Positions 58,173 to 64,000 of a DNA stretch of 64,000 nt are shown piece by piece. The position numbers were made by a program, and so were the translations under genes. The notes below the pieces were generated by a model that saw only the letters and a list, made by a program, of their open reading frames with translations, made no database searches and was not told the DNA's origin. This DNA comes from Corallium rubrum. Its lineage: Eukaryota; Cnidaria; Anthozoa; Scleralcyonacea; Coralliidae. How positions within the stretch are numbered: the first letter of the stretch is position 1; every line of letters begins with the position of its first letter. The stretch covers positions 605,001 through 669,000 of the forward strand of contig OZ036014.1 in assembly GCA_964035015.1 (NCBI GenBank). Direction: 5' to 3'.

Positions 58173-58514
58173 CATACGTTTTGAACGAGTAAACACAGAC
58201 ACAAATATATATGCGTTGTTCTTAGCCAGTGTAAACACCACATCCTTTTTCATTACGCATTTAATTACAACATGCATTCAGTTGTCGGTGCTGTATACCG
58301 AAAGAGCTTAATAAGCTGGTTCACTACTGTGAATATTAGCCGTGCTATCTTAAATAAACCAGTTCTCAGTTAGAACCAGAACTGGTACTGTTATAATTCT
58401 GCCAACAACTAGCAAGTCATGCCTGCCTATGTTATATTCACCTGGACATATAATGTTTCTGAAATCTTATACAAACAACTGCGGTGAAAGCTTTGACTTA
58501 TGAGCTTTTAATTA

Positions 58515-58650
58515 ATTGCATGGCGATAATGTAATATGGATGGGTTTTGTGGAAACATTTTATTGCTCTGCCGATGAAGGTCTGAGTTAACAGGCCGAAA
58601 GCTTAGAAAGTAATTATTTTACGTGGTGTTTCAACAAAACTTATCCATAT
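58515..58650. mobile_element. GTGGAAACACC family, short internally deleted copy
   Basis: GCATGGCGATAATGTAATAT, GGGTTTTGTGGAAACA, CAGGCCGAAAGCTTAGAAAG and GTGGTGTTTCAACAAAACTT in a 135-bp palindromic copy. Confidence 0.8.
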
Positions 58651-58654
58651 CACA

Positions 58655-59270
58655 TACAGTTAATTGCTTGTCTTGTCACCATGGCGACGAAACTGTCGCA
58701 GGTAAAACCTGACATATAGTGCTGGAATCTAAACCTCTAAGTCTTGTCAACATAACTTTTCTTGCATTTAAGATTTTATTTCTTGTTTTAAGATATTTCA
58801 TCTATATCTTGCGTTGTTAAGGAATATATTAGGGTCCTTAAGATGCTGGGACGACGGCGGTTAAAAAGCAATTCAAATTTTAGCATTAAAAAGAAGTCAC
58901 AGTTAACTGACTACTGTACTCAATACTTGAAGCTTGTTTTATAATTTTCAAAGTGTTAAAAGGTTGCAGTATCTGTGTTAAGGCAATCTCAGACAACAGT
59001 TCTCATCCACCCCACGAGTCAACGTCGTCCTGAAGACGTGAAAATGCTCTGAGTGGCGTTGTATACAGAGCGAGGACGGTGTTCAGATTACTCTTGGAAC
59101 TAAAAATTATTCATTATCTTTGTTTTGCAAGAAGAATGCTTTTGTTTGAAGGACGTCGTCCTCGAAGTTGCCGTCGTAGATCTTAAGGTCCCCAATATTA
59201 TCTTGCAGACGGGACAAAAAGAATCTTAAAACAAGTATTTTTTTCTTAAAACAAATTTTTAGGGATTTGC
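58655..59270. other. unassigned DNA
   Basis: No open frame, repeat array or TIR pair recognised, apart from CGTCGTCCTGAAGACGTG at 59027, inverted relative to 34059. Confidence 0.4.
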
Positions 59271-59274
59271 AGTG

Positions 59275-59965
59275 TCTTTATGGATATTCTTTGTCGTAAA
59301 ATTTATCTGCAACCATGCAGCCAAAAAAATGATTTGGTACATAGTTTTTGGTCTTCACATATCTACTCCTGCAGTTTGGTAAATGTTGTGTGTTGAATGA
59401 CTTTAAATCTTTGAGAGGTCTTGTCTGTCAGAAATACATTTGGAATTATTTTTGGCCATCCATTGCTGGATAGTGCTGAACCAAGCCAAAAAATATGATC
59501 TGCGGGGACATTGGTTTTTGGTCTTCGCATACAGTATCTACTCCGCTTTGTTGAATGTTGTTTGTTGCATGGCTTTAAATCTTTGGGGTCTTGTCTTGCA
59601 ATGGTTTGAAATCTTTGTGATTTCGACTTTCAAAAGTACGTTTGAATTATGTTTGACCATCCATTACTGATAGATAGTGCCGAACCAAGCCAAAAAATAT
59701 GACCTGCAGGGACATTGGTTTTTGGTCTTCGCATACAGTATCTACTCCGCTTTGTTGAATGGCTTTAAATCTTTGGGGTCTTGTCTTGCAATGGTTTGAA
59801 ATCTTTGTGATTTCGACTTTCAAAAATACGTTTGAATTATGTTTGACTATCCATTACTGATAGTGTCGAACTAAGCTGGATTTTGGATTACTCTTGAGTA
59901 TATACATACTGCTGAATACTGCAACCAAGCCAAAAACCAATGCTCTGGTACATGAGATTTAATCT
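59275..59965. repeat. imperfect tandem repeat of about 200 bp, three to four copies
   Basis: Each copy has CCAAGCCAAAAAATATGA, GGGACATTGGTTTTTGGTCT, CAGTATCTACTCCGCTTTG and TGGCTTTAAATCTTTGGGG. The two middle copies are the most alike; the outer ones are more diverged and partial. Confidence 0.85.
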
Positions 59966-60740
59966 TCACATATTTAGTTCACTTTGTTGAATGGTCGTCA
60001 ATCTCGTGTATCTCTTGTTTGTCAAATATTTGTTCTTTTTCTTCCTTTCCTTGCTTTCTCTCGCGTTCCACCGTGTTCAACACTCTCAAGTTGACGCTTT
60101 GCCTCCATTTTAAGAGGTTGACAAACGATGAAGTGATCTTCCCTTCGGCTTTTGATGTAACTACTCGACCGTCCATGACCATAATCCCCACATATAATCT
60201 TCTTATCTTATCACCAAAATTCCAAGTTCACCCAAACTGGAACTTCCTTCGATACAGTTGCTTCCAACAGAAGTTTGTCCCCTCTATTTTTACAACTCCT
60301 GTCGCAACATGCTATGTACCTTATATCACCTAGCAAGCCAGCGCTGTTAAGCTGTGCTTAGCATATTAATTGCTCCCTAAATGTCAGAAACTATTAGCGT
60401 TTTCAATGCCGTCCCAATATATCATTGACAAGGCAAAATTAATTTTTGATGGCAATGTTTACCAATTTTTGCCGCTCGGTGATTGTAATGGTCTTAAGTA
60501 GGCGCGCCACGCATTTTCCGGGGGATCTGGGTTCAACCAAATGATGCGTTTTGACGTAATACCGCATCCAATAGCCAGTGAACACCGCTGCCAAACGTTT
60601 GTGCATGCGTGAATTTGCTGGAGTAAACATTGCAAGAAAAGTGGGAACTAGCCGTGGCGACAACAACCAGACAGCGACGACTAAGTAAGACTCGACTATT
60701 CATTTGTGTTTTAAAAAAAAGGGTAAAGAAAATTACGAAG
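59966..60740. other. unassigned DNA
   Basis: Frames at 60019-60333 (+) and 60439-60666 (-) have no recognised domain and no supporting context. Left unassigned. Confidence 0.4.
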
Positions 60741-60744
60741 GGGT

Positions 60745-60945
60745 AAATTCAGGATATGTTACAATATTGACAAAGAAGCCATGCACAAATTACCTACCTT
60801 ATCTTTTTGGTAGTATGCTTATAATTTTAACTTTTGTGTCGGACTCTCGGACCAGTCCAAATATTTCAGTGTTTTCCCGCTCTTTTTTGAGGACGGGCTC
60901 GGACGTCGCGCATGCGCAAAACGTTTGGCTGCGGTGTTTAGCCAG
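60745..60945 (+). repeat. 200-bp dispersed repeat, second copy
   Basis: Matches 41735-41935 including CTACCTTATCTTTTTGGTAG and TCGGACTCTCGGACCAGTCC. The two copies diverge after GCATGCGCAAAA. Confidence 0.88.
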
Positions 60946-61354
60946 TGTGGATTTAGTCCGAGACAATCTCGTGCCTAGGTCCTTTCAGATTTTGGCAATT
61001 GGTTAGATCTTGGATGTCAGGTCAGGTGTCAACCTGCTACCGTAAACACCCGTAGACGGTACAAGCTGCGTCGTCCTGATGAGAGTTATCAGAAATAGCC
61101 AGGGCGTATTTAGCTCATTCCAACTTGGAATGGGTTGAATTTGAATTCCAACAATTCACTATTGCTAACGTTTTAGCTAAACCAGACTCTCAACTTTACA
61201 TAAGCAACATTATCTAACAATGTTGTTTATGAACACGATAATGACGATAAAATTGTTAAGTTTTTAAAAGAACTGCATATTTAACAAATATAGCGTGTTC
61301 AACCATTCTACACGTACAATATGGATGTTAATGTCACGTCAGATTACGTGTATT

Positions 61355-61690
61355 TTATGTACAGTATAGTACACAGTGCAGTGTACAGTGCAGTGTACAG
61401 TACAGTGTACAGTACAGTGTACAGTACAGTGTACAGTACAGTGTACAGTGCAGTGCACAGTGCAGTGCACAGTACAGTGCACAGTACAGTGCACAGTACA
61501 GTGCACAGTACAGTGCACAGTACAGTGTACAGTACAGTGTATACAGTACAGTGCACAGTACAGTGTACAGTGCACTGTACAATACAGTGTACAGTACAGA
61601 GTAGTGCACAGTAGAGTACAATACAGTACAGTACAGTATTGTACTCTACTGTACTGTACCGTATTGTACTGTACTGTGCTGTATTGCATT
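61355..61690. repeat. self-complementary ACAGTGTACAGTACAGTG array
   Basis: CAGTGTACAGTA and CAGTGCACAGTA units of about 11 bp. The last 70 bp switch to the complementary sense (GTATTGTACTCTACTGTACTG), so the whole can fold back on itself. All six frames stay open for long stretches. Confidence 0.95.
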
Positions 61691-61805
61691 TAGTATTTTA
61701 CTGTAATGTATTGTATTGTGTTTTTCCTATATTAAGACCTTGGGTACGATTTCTCGTTATTGTAAATGATTTTTGTTAAATATTAATATTAGAAAAATAA
61801 TTTTG

Positions 61806-61867
61806 TTTATATAAGGCTCGAAACGTTACGTTCTCTGTTTCGGCTGTATATCTAACCTTACTATATT

Positions 61868-61870
<3 letters not shown>
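61806..61870. mobile_element. end fragment of the GCGTAGGCAGTGT family
   Basis: GCTCGAAACGTTACGTTCTC, TGTTTCGGCTGTATATCTAA and CCTTACTATATTTCGATATA match the right end of 12404-12742. Confidence 0.75.

Positions 61871-61905
<35 letters not shown>
61870..61905. repeat. (TA)n array
   Basis: About 18 TA units at the left edge of a nested palindrome. Confidence 0.95.
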
Positions 61906-61907
<2 letters not shown>

Positions 61908-62723
61908 CATGTAATGTTTACAACACGAGCGGCCGTGTTGTATTGAATATACAATCACGAGCCGAAAAGAAGAGTATACATCCACTAGTGGTTGTAACTA
62001 ATTAGCATCATTGGTTTTAGTTTGTATGGGGTTTACAGGGGTATACATGTGACGTAATTTCTGAAATTGGATTGGCTGCAAAACTCATGAATTAGTAATG
62101 AATTTCACATATATATACAGGGTGTATCAAAAAAAAGGCTACCCTTAGAAAATATAATTAACATTCTTTTCAAATAACCTATTGTATAGTGACAGCCCTG
62201 GACACCTCTGAAGTCACGGATGCGTAAAAAACAAATGGTCGTATACACCTGGGAAATTACGATAACTTCTAAACGTATGAAGGAGCATAACTGAAATAAA
62301 AATGTTAATTATATTCATATCAGTTCGATTAAAAATGGTTCAACTGACCACAGGGCTGTCAATATACAATAGGTTATTTGAAAAGAATGTTAATTATATT
62401 TTCTAAGGGTAGCCTTTTTTTTGATACACCCTGTATATATATGTATATATATTTGTGAAATTCATTAATAATTCATGAGTTTTGCAGCCAATCCAATTTC
62501 AGAAATTACATCACATGTATACCCCTGTAAACCCCATACAAACCACTAGTGCTTGTAACTAATTAGCATCTCAATATGATTATCCCAAAGGGATTTTTAC
62601 TATTTATTCATTTCACAAGTTGTTTACAACACTCGCGTCCTTGTTGTATTGAATATACAATCACTCGCCTTCGGCTCGTGATTGTATAATTCAATACAAC
62701 ACGGCCGCTCGTGTTGTAAACAT

Positions 62724-62728
<5 letters not shown>
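61908..62728. mobile_element. outer palindromic element between TA arrays
   Basis: ATGTAATGTTTACAACACGA, AATATACAATCACGAGCC and CTGCAAAACTCATGAATTA at the left are all mirrored at the right (to 62725). A mariner-like element sits at the centre. Confidence 0.85.
62118..62433. mobile_element. mariner-like MITE at the centre of the palindrome
   Basis: Inverted arms of about 80 bp are nearly exact, CAGGGTGTATCAAAAAAAAG to CTTTTTTTTGATACACCCTG, with TA on both sides (62116-62117, 62434-62435). The CAGGGTG-x-x-x-CAAAA end and TA target suggest Tc1/mariner; no transposase. Confidence 0.82.

Positions 62729-62793
<65 letters not shown>
62726..62793. repeat. (TA)n array
   Basis: About 33 TA units at the right edge of the nested palindrome. 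Confidence 0.96.
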
Positions 62794-62850
62794 TAAGTAG
62801 CAAGTTCGAAAACATATGAGTAGAGTGCTCAATACCGAGGTAGAGCGGAA

Positions 62851-63057
62851 TAGTAAGACAAAAATACAAACTTGGGTTACTTCATTTGAACTTTAATCAC
62901 TACAAATTTGTTTCGTATGGCAAGCGTTGCTCACCACACTCATCAGGTGATTATCGCGATAATCACCTGATGAGTGTGGTGAGCAACGCTTGCCATACGA
63001 AACAAATTTGTAGTGATTAAAGTTCAAATGAAGTAACCCAAGTTTGTATTTTTGTCT

Positions 63058-63062
<5 letters not shown>
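62851..63062. mobile_element. perfect 212-bp palindrome
   Basis: Two 106-bp arms read as exact reverse complements with no spacer; the centre is TTATCGCGATAA at 62956/62957. Ends TAGTAAGACAAAAATAC and GTATTTTTGTCTTACTA. It is flanked on the right by a (TA)n array. Confidence 0.95.
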
Positions 63063-63112
<50 letters not shown>

Positions 63113-63157
63113 TATGGTATATATATTAAACAGAAAGCCCACGTTTCAAACGGCGGA

Positions 63158-63240
<83 letters not shown>
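63061..63240. repeat. two (TA)n arrays around a 50-bp unique segment
   Basis: TA runs at 63061-63109 and 63164-63238. Confidence 0.96.
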
Positions 63241-63241
<1 letters not shown>

Positions 63242-63451
63242 TTATATGTGTATGGCACGGCTTCGCGTATAACTGCTTATATTATATAACTGAAAGTTCA
63301 AAATCGTAAATTATTAACCGTATACCTGCTGTAAACAAATCGAAATCGAAACAATAAAACCAAAAACGTATGTGCCTACTATGAAAAGCATTTTGCACGT
63401 AAAGGAAACGAGTGAGGGATAAAATGATATTATAATTCTGCCGCGTCGAAG

Positions 63452-63470
63452 CATGGAGAATTTCAAAGGT
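63452..63470 (+). other. possible first coding exon of a downstream gene
   Basis: ATGGAGAATTTCAAAG is followed by a good donor, GTAAGTCTC, after a repeat-free stretch. If real it encodes MENFK and continues outside the window. The motif is short and could be chance. The remainder to 64000 shows no other exon I can support. Confidence 0.2.
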
Positions 63471-64000
63471 AAGTCTCTGTAATTTTATACATGACTTCAG
63501 CTGTGTGTAGGTGTTTTAGCAATTAATCAGAAGCACTCGTCTGAGTTGTGTCCGGAATATTAATAAATGTGGGTTTATGTTTATAGCAGAGAAAATGGTT
63601 GTTGGGGTCTAACTGAGCTCAAAGAAACCGCCATTTCAATGGCTTTCTCGCCTACAATTAAGTGCGTCCGCAACAAGCGTGTTAATTTCTGTGTTCGCCG
63701 CTAAATTTAACTCAGTCTGAGAAAAACCCGAACGAATCTCAGTTCCACGTAGATTTTCCAGAAAGTAAGCATATATATTGATTGTGTGTATGGTAATACT
63801 ATGTTAATCATAAATTACTAAGGTTTTATCGTTCTTAAGAAATACTTCATACATGTTTGTAGCTTGGTTTTTATATATATATTTTTATTGGTTTGCCCAT
63901 ATAACGTTATTTTATCGATTCTACTAATTCTAAATTACATTATGGCATTAGGGCTAGGGGCCTACTAGAAACCTAGAAGGCGTTTTACTTAAGACCCCAG

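Noticed and set aside
60439-60666. Minus-strand 75-codon frame
   Set aside because: No recognisable domain, splice partners or conserved motif; left as unassigned DNA.

Overview
This is animal nuclear DNA. Genes are broken into small exons by GT-AG introns, codon phases carry over from exon to exon, and the proteins are metazoan. About a fifth of the window (rough estimate) is simple or tandem repeat, and most of the rest of the non-coding DNA is palindromic or short terminal-inverted-repeat (TIR) elements. A marine invertebrate is likely. A cnidarian is my best guess, from the style of some repeats (for example elements ending TAGTCTCCCTCGCAGCCG), but this rests on memory and is weak. AT-rich introns and TTAGGG-type stretches fit but do not decide it.

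Three protein genes can be assembled exon by exon with matching phases. (1) Plus strand, 499-8019: the last seven exons of a TTF1-like Myb-family gene (RNA polymerase I transcription terminator); its 5' end lies outside the window. (2) Minus strand, 26381-10583: a complete ten-exon mitochondrial 2-oxoglutarate/malate carrier (SLC25A11), 307 residues, convergent with gene 1. (3) Plus strand, 27414-54869: a complete 22-exon TDRD5-like gene, about 1,278 residues, with three LOTUS domains, one extended Tudor domain and a long charged and proline-rich tail. It is divergent from SLC25A11 across about 1 kb. Its vertebrate and insect relatives (TDRD5, Tejas) act in germline piRNA granules that silence transposons.

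The rest is repeat. 1-470 and 4.5-5.8 kb hold pyrimidine-rich microsatellites. 8-13 kb holds palindromic MITEs, a PIF/Harbinger transposase remnant and a TAGA array. 13.7-16.9 kb has two LINE reverse-transcriptase tails. 19.86-21.15 kb is a compound tetranucleotide array. 21.5-35.4 kb has hAT-like MITEs, many with exact 8-bp target duplications, and a 23-bp minisatellite split by an element. 35.6-39.4 kb has two minisatellites inside introns of the TDRD5-like gene. 46.8-47.8 kb is ATC-rich and 51.5-52.4 kb is TTTG-rich. Downstream of the gene come a 26-bp array (55.7-56.6 kb), a 51-bp satellite grown from a tRNA-derived SINE head (57.05-58.1 kb), and nested hairpins between TA arrays (61.8-63.2 kb). 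No further gene is supported to the right, apart from one very tentative first exon at 63.45 kb.

I found no CRISPR, operon or other prokaryotic feature and no convincingly new molecular system. The most notable points are the reconstruction of the piRNA-pathway gene, a hAT-like insertion that duplicated the 3' splice-site region of one of its exons, a 24-residue coding tandem repeat, a SINE-derived satellite, and several near-perfect palindromes.
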